A stretch of DNA of 64,000 bases from Chromatiales bacterium (GCA_014762505.1 JABURS010000043.1:124001-188000); one strand, 5' to 3'. Positions 35,587 through 44,818 are shown, numbered from the stretch's first letter. Notes: generated from the sequence alone by a model not told the origin. A program made the numbers and translations.

Positions 35587-36486
35587 TCAGGCCGAGAGAA
35601 ACAGCCCGGCGGCCAGCAGGCCGCCGGTACCCAGTACCAGCAGCACGTTCTGTCCCAGCACCGGCGTCAGCCGCGCGACATCCGCGTGGTGGCGCCAGGC
35701 CCCGCGCCACACCACGATCCCCAGCGGCAGGGTGGCAAGTCCTGCCAGCGCACCGACCGGCAACAGCCCGCCCGCCCAGCCGAGCAGCAGGCTCGCATAG
35801 GCCGCCAGCAGGAATCCCCCGAACACGTACAGGCTCCCCCGGGCCCCGATGACGATGGGCAGGTGGCGCCGGCCCGCGCCGGCATCCGCCTCCCGGTCCG
35901 GCAGCTGGTTCAGCAGCAACAGGTTGCTGGCGAGGAACAGCATGGGCAGCGAGGCGACGAGCAGGCGCGGGTCCAGCCCGCCGGTGAGCACCACGCCGGT
36001 GCCGGCGACGATCACCGGGCCGAAGCCGATCCCGGGGGCCAGCAGGCAGAGCCAGGGGTTGCGGTTGAGCCAGGGGGTGTAGGTGACGACCAGCGCCACG
36101 CCGATCAGGCCCAGCACCAGGGCGGCCGGCCCGCCGGCCTGCAGGAGATAGAGGCCAATGAGGCCGCTGGCGAGCAGCGTGACCAGGCCCAGGCCCAGGG
36201 CCAGCGGGGCCCACTGCGGCTGGCGGGGGAGCACCCCGCTGCCCCCGCTGAAGGGGGTGCGGGTGGTGTGCAGGTCCAGCCCGCTGCGAAAGTCGTGGTA
36301 CTCGTTGAGGCTGTTGACCGCCGTGTGGGCGAGCACCGCCGCCAGCAGGGCGAGCAGGGCGTGGCCGCCATGCACGGTGCCGGGCAGCCAGCAGGCGGCG
36401 GCCGCGCCGATGGCCCAGGCCACCAGGGCCAGCAAGAGGAAGGGCGCGCGGGCCAGCCCCGGCAGGGCGCGGGCGGGGGTGGTCAC
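35587..36486 (-). CDS. UbiA-family prenyltransferase
   Basis: This 299-residue membrane prenyltransferase has about eight or nine helices. The first Asp-rich motif is NEYHDFRSGLD (MenA-like Nxx(x)D form) and the second is LPDREADAGAGRRHLPIVIG. That pattern is closest to 1,4-dihydroxy-2-naphthoate prenyltransferases, which would imply a naphthoquinone, but no other men gene is present, so the acceptor is open. The start GTG 36486 lies one base after the truncated haemoglobin stop, so the two genes are coupled. Confidence 0.85.
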   Translation of the reverse strand: MTTPARALPGLARAPFLLLALVAWAIGAAAACWLPGTVHGGHALLALLAAVLAHTAVNSLNEYHDFRSGLDLHTTRTPFSGGSGVLPRQPQWAPLALGLGLVTLLASGLIGLYLLQAGGPAALVLGLIGVALVVTYTPWLNRNPWLCLLAPGIGFGPVIVAGTGVVLTGGLDPRLLVASLPMLFLASNLLLLNQLPDREADAGAGRRHLPIVIGARGSLYVFGGFLLAAYASLLLGWAGGLLPVGALAGLATLPLGIVVWRGAWRHHADVARLTPVLGQNVLLVLGTGGLLAAGLFLSA

Positions 36487-36487
36487 G

Positions 36488-36892
36488 TCAGCCGCGGTTG
36501 CGCATGTGGTCGGCGGTGCCGAAGAAGGCGCGCTTGAGGGCCTCGCGCAGCCCGGCGTCCGCCACCTGCTCGTCCAGCGCCTGGTTCATGCACAGCAGCC
36601 ACTGGTCGCGCTCGGCCTCGCCGATGGGGAAGGGCAGATGTCGGCGGCGCAGCATGGGGTGGCCGTATTCGTCCCAGTACAGCGGCGGACCACCCAGCCA
36701 GCCGGAGAGGAACTTGTAGAGCTTGTCGGCCGAACCCGACAGGTCCTGCGGGTGCAGGCGCCGGATCTCGTACGTCTCGGGCAGGGTGTCCATCAGCTCG
36801 TAGAAGCGGTCCACGAGGCGGCGCACGGCGGCGTCACCGCCGAGGCGCTCGTAGGGGGTCGGTTCCTGGTCAGGGGCGCTTTGCTGGGTCAT
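36488..36892 (-). CDS. Group II truncated haemoglobin
   Basis: This 134-residue globin of the 2-on-2 class II has the typical PYERLGGDAAVRRLVDRFYELMD start, with Tyr at B10, then LSGWLGGPPLYWDEYGHPMLRRRHLPFPIG carrying the proximal His and the conserved Trp-containing QWLLCMNQAL. Such globins bind O2 and NO and may detoxify NO or peroxide. ATG 36892 is preferred over one ten codons upstream. It is co-transcribed with the UbiA gene and lies in the gas-handling cluster. Confidence 0.92.
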   Translation of the reverse strand: MTQQSAPDQEPTPYERLGGDAAVRRLVDRFYELMDTLPETYEIRRLHPQDLSGSADKLYKFLSGWLGGPPLYWDEYGHPMLRRRHLPFPIGEAERDQWLLCMNQALDEQVADAGLREALKRAFFGTADHMRNRG

Positions 36893-36959
36893 GGGGCTGT
36901 CCGTGTTTCCGGGTGTGCCCACTATACCCAGCGCCCCGGACGGCCGCCAACAACCGGGG

Positions 36960-39347
36960 TCAGGACGGCGGCGGCAGGGTGGGGTTGTCGGCCCCGCCCT
37001 CGCGTCCCGGCCAGCTGCGCAGGTGCAGGTCGCGCTGCGGGAAGGGGATCTCGATGCCCTCGCGCCGGAAGGCGCGGAAGATCTCGAAGTTGATCTGGCT
37101 GATGGTGTTCAGGCGCTGGTCCACCTGGGTGATGAAGAAGCGCAGCTCGAAATTGAGCGAACTGTCGCCGAACTGCCGGAACAGGACGTTGGGTCCCGGC
37201 AGCGTGTGGTGGTCCTTCAGGATCAGCGGGTGTGCCTCGGCGATCTTGAGCAGGATGTCGCGCACCTGCTCCGGGTCGGAGTCGTAGGATACGCCCACCG
37301 GCACCACCACGCGGCCATACCGGTCGGCCAGCATCCAGTTGGTCACCTGTTGGGAGATGAGCTCGGAGTTGGGCACGATCACGTCGGCGTGGTCGAAGGT
37401 CTCGATCTGGGTGGAGCGGATGTTGATGCTCTTGACGAAGCCCTCGGTGTTGCCGGCGACGATCCAGTCGCCGCGGCGGATGGGGCGCTCGAACAGCAGG
37501 ATCAGGCCGGAGACGAAGTTGTTGACGATGTTCTGCAGGCCGAAGCCGATGCCCACCGACAGGGCGCCGGCGATGATGGCCAGGTTCTGCATCTCGAAGC
37601 CGGCGATGGACAGGGCGATGAGTGCCGCCACGGCGATGCCCGTGTAGCCGGTGACCGCCGCCACGGCCTCGCGCGCCCCCTGGTCCATGCGTGTGTGCCG
37701 GAGCCAGCGCGGGATCAGTCTCTGCTTGACGTAGCGGGAGAGGTTCAGCAGCAGGGCGAAGGCCAGCAGCCCGCCGAGCAGGTAGGTGGGCACGATGGTG
37801 AGCGAGCCGACGGTGAAGCCGTTGAGCAGGTAGGGGATGAGCAGGCTCTGCCCCTGCTGTGAGAAGCCCCAGATGGCGGTGAGCCAGATGACGAGGAGGC
37901 CCCAGATCACCACCAGCGAGAACAGGCGCAGCCAGGTGAGGCCGGGCACGAGCTCGTGTTCCTTCAGGCCCAGGCGGGCACGCAGGCGGCGTTGCCAGCC
38001 CAGCCGGCCCTCGTCGATGCCGTTGTAGAGATCGGTGAGCAGGACGCTGGCGAGCACGGCCAGCGCGATGGCGAAGAGGCTGCCCATGATGCCGCCGAGC
38101 AGGTAGCCGGCGAGGTTGCGATAGCCCAGGTATTCGGCCAGCAGTACGCCGAGCAGGGCCAGCATCAGTGCCAGGCGGGGCAGGCGGCCGAGCACGCTCC
38201 AGCTCGCGCGGCGCACGATCCAGACGATGTCCACCAGGTTGAGGATGAGCACGGTGACGAAGATGCCGCGTGCGAGCAGGTAGAGGTCCGGGGTGAGGGC
38301 CTGGCGCAGGCTGGTGACGAACAGCAGGTAGCCGATCAGGCCCAGGGCGGCCATCACCTTGAGGCGGCGACCCAGGGCACGGGCCGTCCCGGCGGGATGC
38401 ATGAGCCAGTCGATCGCCGGTTTGCGGGGGGTCAGCAGCAGGCCGATCAGCGACAGCAGCAGCGCGAACAATGCAAGGCCCACCGCGGCCGCGGTCACGA
38501 AGGGCGGGGGCGAGGTCGGCAGGATGATGAGCAGGAAGCCGGCCGGCAGGGCCAGGGCCAGCCAGCGTGGCAGGTCGCGCCGGACCTGCACGCCCAGCGC
38601 CAGGGCAAAGTGGGCGGCGATGCCTTCGCGGGCATGGGGCGAGGCATTGCCGCGGAACAGCAGCCGGCGCAGGCCGAGGCCAGCCAGGGCGCCCAGGACC
38701 AACAGGGCCAGGGCCAGCAGCCACTGGCGCGCGTTGGGCAGCCCCCGGTCCGCCTCCAGCGTGAGCAGCTGCATGAAGGAGGTGAGCCACTGGCCCGGTT
38801 GGGCGAGATTGGCCCGGATCACGGCCCAGGCGTCGGGTCCCTGCGCGAGCAGGCGGCGGGCCAGCAGGCTCTGCTGGCCCTGGGACAGGGCATCGGCGAG
38901 GCGCTGGGCCTGCACGCCCAGCAGCCGGCAGCTGGAGAGCGTCTGCTCGTGGGCGCTCCGCTGCTGGGCGAGTTCACGGCGCTCGCGTGCCACCTCGGCC
39001 GACTCGCCCTTGCTGGCCTCCCCCAGTGACTCGAGGGTGGTGTCGATCTGCTGGATGCCCTCCTCGGCCATGGTCACGCACTCCTGCGCCTGGGCACGCA
39101 GGGCGCTGACCTCACGCAGGGCGTCGCCGATGGCCTTGGCATCGGCCGTCTCCGGGTCGACCGGCAGCAGGCGCTTTTCGATCGCTTCCAGGCTGCGGGT
39201 GGCCTCGCGCGTCCATTCCGGCGTGGCGGGCTCCTGCGCCAGGGCGGCCAGCGGCCCCAGCAGGGCGAGGATCAGCAGCCAGAGCAGCGGCCGGTATCCC
39301 CGGGGGTGAAGCTGCCGCCTGTCGGCCGGGTGGGTGGTGGAGCGCAT
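36960..39347 (-). CDS. MscS-family mechanosensitive channel with large N-terminal region
   Basis: This 795-residue channel of the MscS/MscK type has a signal peptide, then a periplasmic coiled-coil region (about 35-200) and roughly eleven membrane helices. The C-terminal MscS core has the pore helix with GIAVAALIALSIAGFEMQN, then GALSVGIGFGLQNIVNNFVSG and the beta domain IRRGDWIVAGNTEGFVKSI. It opens under membrane tension to release solutes after osmotic downshock. Only 67 bases separate it from the truncated haemoglobin start, so it may lead that unit. Confidence 0.92.
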   Translation of the reverse strand: MRSTTHPADRRQLHPRGYRPLLWLLILALLGPLAALAQEPATPEWTREATRSLEAIEKRLLPVDPETADAKAIGDALREVSALRAQAQECVTMAEEGIQQIDTTLESLGEASKGESAEVARERRELAQQRSAHEQTLSSCRLLGVQAQRLADALSQGQQSLLARRLLAQGPDAWAVIRANLAQPGQWLTSFMQLLTLEADRGLPNARQWLLALALLVLGALAGLGLRRLLFRGNASPHAREGIAAHFALALGVQVRRDLPRWLALALPAGFLLIILPTSPPPFVTAAAVGLALFALLLSLIGLLLTPRKPAIDWLMHPAGTARALGRRLKVMAALGLIGYLLFVTSLRQALTPDLYLLARGIFVTVLILNLVDIVWIVRRASWSVLGRLPRLALMLALLGVLLAEYLGYRNLAGYLLGGIMGSLFAIALAVLASVLLTDLYNGIDEGRLGWQRRLRARLGLKEHELVPGLTWLRLFSLVVIWGLLVIWLTAIWGFSQQGQSLLIPYLLNGFTVGSLTIVPTYLLGGLLAFALLLNLSRYVKQRLIPRWLRHTRMDQGAREAVAAVTGYTGIAVAALIALSIAGFEMQNLAIIAGALSVGIGFGLQNIVNNFVSGLILLFERPIRRGDWIVAGNTEGFVKSINIRSTQIETFDHADVIVPNSELISQQVTNWMLADRYGRVVVPVGVSYDSDPEQVRDILLKIAEAHPLILKDHHTLPGPNVLFRQFGDSSLNFELRFFITQVDQRLNTISQINFEIFRAFRREGIEIPFPQRDLHLRSWPGREGGADNPTLPPPS

Positions 39348-39454
39348 GGTGGGCTGTCCCGTTTTTTTCTTGTTGTCGTCGTGATTTTTCAGGCGTTGAC
39401 GCCGCCGATCAAGTATAATACGCGACCTTCATTCTACGCCCCCCGGAACGTCCC

Positions 39455-41272
39455 GTGATCGAAAATCTCCGCAATATCGCCATCATCGCCCACGTCGACC
39501 ATGGCAAGACCACCCTGGTAGACCAGCTCCTGAAACAGTCGCAGACCCTCGACGAGCGCACCCAGCTCGAAGAGCGCGCGATGGACTCCAATGCCCTGGA
39601 GAAGGAGCGCGGCATCACCATCCTGGCCAAGAACACGGCCATCAACTGGGGTGACTACCACATCAACATCGTCGACACCCCCGGACACGCCGACTTCGGC
39701 GGCGAGGTGGAGCGCGTGCTGTCGATGGTCGACTCGGTGCTGCTGCTGGTGGACGCGGTGGACGGCCCCATGCCGCAGACCCGCTTCGTCACGCAGAAGG
39801 CGCTGGGCCGCGGCCTCAAGCCCATCGTGGTCATCAACAAGATCGACCGCCCGGGCGCGCGCCCGGACTGGGTGCTGGACCAGACCTTCGACCTGTTCGA
39901 CCGCCTGGGGGCGACCGACGAGCAGCTCGACTTCCCCGTCATCTACGCCTCGGGCCTGAACGGCTACGCCGGTCTCGACGAGACCGTGCGCGAGGGCGAC
40001 ATGACGCCCCTGTTCCAGGCCATCGTCGACAAGGTGCATCCGCCGCAGGTCGACATCGAGGGCCCGTTCCAGATGCAGGTCTCGCAGCTCGACTACAACA
40101 GCTACGTGGGCGTGATCGGTATCGGCCGCATCACCCGCGGCCGCATCAAGCCGAACACCTCGGTGGCCATCGTCGACCGTGACGGCAAGCGCCGCAACGG
40201 CCGCATGCTGCAGATCTTCGGCTTCCTCGGCCTGGACCGCATCGAGGTGCAGGAGGCCACCGCCGGCGACATCATCGCCTTCACGGGCATCGAGGAGCTG
40301 TTCATCTCCGATACCCTCTGTGATCCGGGCGCGGTCGAGGCCCTGGCGCCGATGACCGTCGACGAGCCGACCGTGAGCATGACCTTCCAGGTCAACACCT
40401 CGCCGTTTGCCGGCAAGGACGGCAAGTTCATCACCAGTCGCCAGATCAAGGAGCGCCTGGAGCGCGAGCTGCTGCACAACGTGGCGCTGCGCGTCGAGCA
40501 GGCCGACGACCCGGACAAGTTCCGCGTCTCCGGTCGTGGCGAGCTGCACCTGTCCGTACTCATCGAGAACATGCGCCGCGAGGGTTACGAGCTGGGCGTG
40601 TCGCGCCCCGAAGTCATCCTGCGCGAGGTGGATGGCGTGCGCGAGGAGCCCTACGAGCAGCTCACCGTGGACGTGGAGGAGAACCACCAGGGCGGCGTGA
40701 TGGAAAAGCTCGGCACCCGCGGTGGTGACCTCAAGAACATGGTGCCGGACGGCCAGGGGCGCGTGCGCCTGGACTACATCATCCCCTCGCGCGGCCTGAT
40801 CGGCTTCCGTACCGAGTTCATGACCGCCACCCAGGGCACCGGTCTCATCTACTCCGTGTTCGACCATTACGGTCCGGTGAAGAAGGGCAGCTTCGGCAAC
40901 CGCATCAACGGCGTGCTCATCGCCAACGGTCCGGGCAAGGTCCTGGCCTATGCCCTGTTCAACCTGCAGGACCGTGGCCGCCTGTTCATCGGCCCCGGGG
41001 AAGAGGTGTACGAGGGCATGGTGATCGGCATCCACTCGCGCGACAACGACCTGGTGGTGAACCCGCTCAAGGCCAAGCAGCTCACCAACATCCGCGCCGC
41101 TGGCACCGACGAGAACCTGATCCTCACGCCGCCGATCCGCATGAGCCTGGAGCAGGCGCTGGAGTTCATCGACGACGATGAGCTGGTGGAGGTGACCCCC
41201 AACCACATCCGCCTGCGCAAGAAAATGCTCTCCGAGAACGACCGCAAGCGCGCCTCGCGCCAGCCCAAGTAG
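39455..41272 (+). CDS. typA: Ribosome-associated GTPase TypA/BipA
   Basis: TypA/BipA is a translational GTPase that aids 50S assembly and stress and cold growth. At 605 residues it has the family length: P-loop [16 protein letters not shown]2 GITILAKN, G3 [15 protein letters not shown]4 NKIDRPGA, then EF-G-like domains III and V and the BipA C-terminal domain. The start is GTG 39455 ([17 protein letters not shown]). A perfect TATAAT at 39414-39419 lies upstream without a good -35. Confidence 0.97.
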   Translation: MIENLRNIAIIAHVDHGKTTLVDQLLKQSQTLDERTQLEERAMDSNALEKERGITILAKNTAINWGDYHINIVDTPGHADFGGEVERVLSMVDSVLLLVDAVDGPMPQTRFVTQKALGRGLKPIVVINKIDRPGARPDWVLDQTFDLFDRLGATDEQLDFPVIYASGLNGYAGLDETVREGDMTPLFQAIVDKVHPPQVDIEGPFQMQVSQLDYNSYVGVIGIGRITRGRIKPNTSVAIVDRDGKRRNGRMLQIFGFLGLDRIEVQEATAGDIIAFTGIEELFISDTLCDPGAVEALAPMTVDEPTVSMTFQVNTSPFAGKDGKFITSRQIKERLERELLHNVALRVEQADDPDKFRVSGRGELHLSVLIENMRREGYELGVSRPEVILREVDGVREEPYEQLTVDVEENHQGGVMEKLGTRGGDLKNMVPDGQGRVRLDYIIPSRGLIGFRTEFMTATQGTGLIYSVFDHYGPVKKGSFGNRINGVLIANGPGKVLAYALFNLQDRGRLFIGPGEEVYEGMVIGIHSRDNDLVVNPLKAKQLTNIRAAGTDENLILTPPIRMSLEQALEFIDDDELVEVTPNHIRLRKKMLSENDRKRASRQPK

Positions 41273-41348
41273 GGCCATCCTGCATCTGTGACGGGGTTCC
41301 GGGGCGTGCCTCCCCAACCCCGCTCACGGGTGCTAACATGCTGCTAGG

Positions 41349-42602
41349 TTGACGCCCCGGCATGGGGCATCGCGCAGCAGAAACGGGGGAGGCCGGAGGG
41401 AGGCCGACGCACAGGTCGAGATCAAGAAGCAGCGCATCCTCATCGTCGACGATTCCAAGACGATGCGGCGCGCCATGCGCCGCCTGCTGGTGCAGGACTT
41501 CGACGTGATCGAGGCCGAGGACGGCAAGGAGGCCTGGAAGCGCATCGCCGAGGATCAGGACATCCAGGCCGTGTTCTCGGACCTGGTGATGCCGAAGATG
41601 AACGGCTTCGAGCTGCTGCGCCAGATCCGCGAATCCATCCACAGTCGCATCAACCAGCTGCCGGTGGTCATCATCACCGGGCACAACGACGATGAGCGCA
41701 TGCATCGCCAGGCGATGATGCTCGGCGCCACCGACTTCATCACCAAGCCCTTCGACGCCATGCAGCTCAAGGCCCGTGCCCGGGCCAGCGTCAAGTTCGA
41801 CGAGACCACGCGCAAGCTGGAAGACGCGCGCAACATCATCGAGACGCAGTCGACCATCGACCCGCTCACGCGTCTGGCCAACAAGCTCTACTTCAAGCAG
41901 CACGGCTCCGAGCTCATCTCCTTCGCCCTGCGCCACGACAAGCCCCTGTCCATCCTGCGCATGTCGGTGGACAAGTACGACGTGCTGTTCAAGAAGAAGG
42001 GGCGCGAGATCGCCGAGAAGATCCTGGTCAACGTGGCCCGGATCATCGCCAACTCGGTACGCCAGGAGGACACCGTGGCCCGCATCGGGCTCGCACAGTT
42101 CGGCGTGCTCATGCCGGGTGCCGACGAGCACACCGCACGCAAGATCGCCAATCGCATCCACCAGCTCATGCAGAAGACGGGTTACCGCATCGGCAACACC
42201 CGTTTCCGCATGACCATGAGTGCGGGCCTGGTCTCGCCGACGCTGTCGGCCGACCTCGATTTCGACGAGATGCTGAAGGTGGCCGAGACGCGGCTCAACA
42301 AGGCCATGGCCAGCGGCGGCAACAAGCTGATCTTCGAGGAGCCGGTGGCGGCCGGTGGCGGCGGCACGGGGCAGTTACCGCGGCCGAAGAACCTGCTGTC
42401 GGTGGAAGAGGCCCTGGTGCTGCTGAAGTCGGGCGAGACCGGCAAGCTGGCCGAGCAGACCCACCTGCTGGTGGACAAGGTCTATCCCCTGCTGCAGTTC
42501 GCCAACCACGAGCTGCGTCTCGGTATCGACGGCAGTCTGATGATGCTGCGCGAGCGCATCGATCACATCATGCGCGAGCGGATTGTTTCGGATCAGCACT
42601 GA
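41349..42602 (+). CDS. Response regulator with degenerate GGDEF domain
   Basis: This 417-residue protein has a receiver domain (about 27-145) with an intact acid pair Asp34/Asp35, phospho-acceptor Asp78, and Lys133. A GGDEF-type domain follows (about 165-330) in which the active-site signature is GLAQF (247-251) in place of GGDEF, and the upstream nucleotide-binding stretch reads VDKYDVLFKKKG. It should not make c-di-GMP and may bind or signal by contact. A further 65-residue helical tail has no known match. The only in-frame start before the receiver is TTG 41349, so the start is uncertain. Confidence 0.82.
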   Translation: MTPRHGASRSRNGGGRREADAQVEIKKQRILIVDDSKTMRRAMRRLLVQDFDVIEAEDGKEAWKRIAEDQDIQAVFSDLVMPKMNGFELLRQIRESIHSRINQLPVVIITGHNDDERMHRQAMMLGATDFITKPFDAMQLKARARASVKFDETTRKLEDARNIIETQSTIDPLTRLANKLYFKQHGSELISFALRHDKPLSILRMSVDKYDVLFKKKGREIAEKILVNVARIIANSVRQEDTVARIGLAQFGVLMPGADEHTARKIANRIHQLMQKTGYRIGNTRFRMTMSAGLVSPTLSADLDFDEMLKVAETRLNKAMASGGNKLIFEEPVAAGGGGTGQLPRPKNLLSVEEALVLLKSGETGKLAEQTHLLVDKVYPLLQFANHELRLGIDGSLMMLRERIDHIMRERIVSDQH

Positions 42603-43479
42603 TCTGTTGCAGGATACCGGCGAGCTTCGCCGCCGCCGGTCCGCAGGCCATCGCATCCCGTACCACCAGGAACATCGACACGTGATAACTGCCGCCGGCC
42701 TGCAGCCTGAGCGGCTTGATCTCGCCGTGGTCGATGGCGTGTTTCACCAGGTGGGCCGGCAGCCAGCTGAACCCCAGTCCCGCCTTCACCAGGGTGAGCG
42801 CCGTATGCAGCGTGGCCACCGTCCACTGACGTTCTGAACGCACCCAGGCGCCGCTGCTCTGGAACTGGCCGCTCGCGCCCTGCACGATGATCTGCAGGTG
42901 ACGGGCGAGGTCCTTGGGCAGCAGCTTGCGCTTGATGTCGTGCAGGGGATGGTTGGGCTGGGCCACCGCGATGTATTCGATGGTGGTGACGGGCTGGCCC
43001 TTGAAGCCTTCGGGGATCTCGCTGCCCAGGGCGAGGTCGGCCTCGCCGGCGCGCAGCGCACGCTGCACCCCCAGCGGGGCGACCTCGCGCAGGTTGATGC
43101 GGGCCGCCGTGCGTGCCTCGTCGAAGCGGCGCAGGGCCTCCAGCAGCAGGCTGGTGGGAAAGCCGGTATCCACCACCAGGTTGATCTGGGTGTCGTCCTG
43201 CTCTCGCAGGTCGCGCGCCAGTGTCTCCAGCCTCAGGGCCTCTTCCATCAGCTGGCGCGAGCGGTCGAGCAGGATGTTGCCCGCCTCGGTCACCTGTACC
43301 CGGCCATCCTCGGCCTGTTCCAGCAGCTTGAGCTGGAGCTTGTCCTCCAGCTTGTGCAGGGCGAAGCGCAGGACCGAGTCACTGAGTTCGAGATCCTGGG
43401 CGGCGGCGGCGAAACTGCCGTGATCGGCCAGTGCCTGCAGTGCCTGCCATTGATCGAGCGTGATCCTTGGTGTCGTCAT
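42568..43479 (-). CDS. LysR-family transcriptional regulator
   Basis: This 303-residue LysR regulator has an N-terminal winged helix (TLDQWQALQALADHGSFAAAAQDLELSDS) and a C-terminal effector-binding domain with two lobes. The recognition helix has Ser-Asp-Ser-Val in place of the common QPAVS pattern. The effector is unknown and no obvious divergent target gene is present. Its 3' end overlaps that of the response regulator by 35 bases, tail to tail. Confidence 0.9.
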   Translation of the reverse strand: MTTPRITLDQWQALQALADHGSFAAAAQDLELSDSVLRFALHKLEDKLQLKLLEQAEDGRVQVTEAGNILLDRSRQLMEEALRLETLARDLREQDDTQINLVVDTGFPTSLLLEALRRFDEARTAARINLREVAPLGVQRALRAGEADLALGSEIPEGFKGQPVTTIEYIAVAQPNHPLHDIKRKLLPKDLARHLQIIVQGASGQFQSSGAWVRSERQWTVATLHTALTLVKAGLGFSWLPAHLVKHAIDHGEIKPLRLQAGGSYHVSMFLVVRDAMACGPAAAKLAGILQQISADPKQSARA

Positions 43480-43551
43480 GGTGTTCCATCGTTGTACTGC
43501 GACGGCGCCACTATAGCGCCAATCGTTGCCGGCTCGCGAGGGCCGGCCCGA

Positions 43552-43902
43552 TCAGTCGTCGTCTTCCGGTGACAGCCGGGCCAGCATGCGCATCCCACCG
43601 ACCATGCCGCGGATGCGTTCGCGCAGTTCCGCCGCCAGTGTCGTATCCGGCTGCGCCGGGTCGGCCGCGAGCGGCCAGTGCTTGAGGCGCAGGGTCTTCG
43701 GCGGTGTTGCCAGCTGCATGGGCAGGTCGGGGTCGAAATGGACGAGCAGGTCCGCCCAGGGCATGTGCCCTGCTGCCGAGGCGGGGGTGGCATGACGCCC
43801 CTCGAGCCAGTCGGCGCCGAGCTCGTTGGCCAGGCGTGCCGCCAGCGCGGCGGCCGGTGCGTGCCTGTCCACGAACAGGATGCGGGCCTTGCGTTTGTAC
43901 AT
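43552..43902 (-). CDS. Small protein resembling a degenerate low-molecular-weight phosphatase
   Basis: This 116-residue protein has a start (RKARILFVDRHAPAAALAARLANEL) and middle (MPWADLLVHFDPDLPMQL) that follow the low-molecular-weight phosphatase/ArsC-like layout. The catalytic CX5R loop is absent (VDRHAPAAA), so enzyme activity is unlikely. It is downstream of the S24-type gene on the same strand with a 41-base gap and may be co-transcribed with it. The family call is tentative. Confidence 0.55.
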   Translation of the reverse strand: MYKRKARILFVDRHAPAAALAARLANELGADWLEGRHATPASAAGHMPWADLLVHFDPDLPMQLATPPKTLRLKHWPLAADPAQPDTTLAAELRERIRGMVGGMRMLARLSPEDDD

Positions 43903-43943
43903 CGGGGGACATGCCCCGCCGCTGGAGGCGGCGGGAAAATCGG

Positions 43944-44405
43944 CTATTTCCGGCGGATCACACCGGTGACGATGCCGAGGATCTGGATGTCCTCGTTCTT
44001 CAGGATGATGGGCTCCATCTCCGGGTTGGCCGGCTGCAGGCGGATGCCGTCGCGCTCCACGTAGAACTTCTTCAGCGTGACCTGCTCGCCGTTGATCATG
44101 GCCACCACGGTCTGGCCGTTCTCCGCGCTCTCGCGCTTTTCCACCACGATGATGTCGCCGTCCTCGATGTTGTCGTCGATCATCGAGTGGCCGCGCACGC
44201 GCAGGGCGTAGGTGTTGCGGCGCACCAGGTCGGAGGGGACGGCGATGCGCTCCTGCTGTTCGCAGAGATCGATGGGCAGGCCGGCGGTGACGGTGCCGAG
44301 CAGGGGGATCTCGGTGAGGGCGTCGAGCGCCATGCCCAGGTCCTCGAGCTCCGCCGGCCACACCGGGCGCTGGTGTTTGGGCAGCAGGTAGGCGACATTG
44401 GACAT
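43944..44405 (-). CDS. LexA/UmuD-like S24 peptidase without DNA-binding domain
   Basis: This 153-residue protein is of the LexA/UmuD S24 class. It has a cleavage-type Ala-Gly pair at 41-42 (GTVTAGLP), catalytic Ser74 in RVRGHSMIDD and the Lys112 general base in EQVTLKKFY. No helix-turn-helix precedes it, so the size and form match UmuD more than LexA, yet no umuC lies nearby. It could self-cleave on RecA activation; a partner polymerase would have to be elsewhere. A minus-strand promoter (TTGCAA 44469-44464, 16 bp, TAAGAT 44447-44442) lies upstream; I saw no LexA box. Confidence 0.82.
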   Translation of the reverse strand: MSNVAYLLPKHQRPVWPAELEDLGMALDALTEIPLLGTVTAGLPIDLCEQQERIAVPSDLVRRNTYALRVRGHSMIDDNIEDGDIIVVEKRESAENGQTVVAMINGEQVTLKKFYVERDGIRLQPANPEMEPIILKNEDIQILGIVTGVIRRK

Positions 44406-44526
44406 GATGTACCCCTCGTGACAGGTTCGGTCGATGGGTCGATCTTAATCAAAACCCATGATTTTGCAAGCAGTTAGCCGTGCTTGTTAAAGTCGCCTCT
44501 CGAAATCGACAGCCCCGGAGCCACCC

Positions 44527-44745
44527 ATGAAGCCCCTTTCCGACTACCCGCTCGACGAACTCAAGCGCATCTACGGCCTGCTGCACGAGGCCCTGCCGGC
44601 CAATCCCGAACTGATGGACTCCGAGCTGCTGGAGGACCTGCAGCGCCACCTGCAGCAGGCCGCCACGGCCGAAGGCGTGGATGTGTCCCTGCACGCGCAG
44701 TGGGCGGCCTGGCTGCACGGCGGGGTGAAGCTGAAGGGTATTTAG
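44527..44745 (+). CDS. Unknown small protein
   Basis: This 72-residue protein of unknown function looks alpha-helical: MKPLSDYPLDELKRIYGLLHEALPANPELMDSELL is followed by a helix rich in Gln and Leu and the tail WAAWLHGGVKLKGI. Codon use matches neighbouring genes and GGAGCC precedes the ATG, so I accept it as real. A perfect 23-bp inverted repeat follows eight bases after the stop. Confidence 0.6.
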   Translation: MKPLSDYPLDELKRIYGLLHEALPANPELMDSELLEDLQRHLQQAATAEGVDVSLHAQWAAWLHGGVKLKGI

Positions 44746-44752
44746 ATAGAGG

Positions 44753-44818
44753 GTAGGAGCGCTGCAAGGCGCGATCAGTCGCCTGATTCCGGCATATCGC
44801 GCCTTGCAGCGCTCCTAC
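44753..44818. repeat. REP-like perfect inverted repeat (23-bp arms)
   Basis: Arms 44753-44775 and 44796-44818 are exact complements (GTAGGAGCG at the outer end, CAAGGCGCGAT at the inner) around a 20-base loop. A half copy is at 61037-61060. This is the form of extragenic palindromic repeats; it may also act as a weak terminator for the small gene before it. Confidence 0.8.

Noticed and set aside
39396-39419. TTGACG with TATAAT as typA promoter
   Set aside because: The spacer is only 12 bases; the -10 may be real but this -35 is not its partner.
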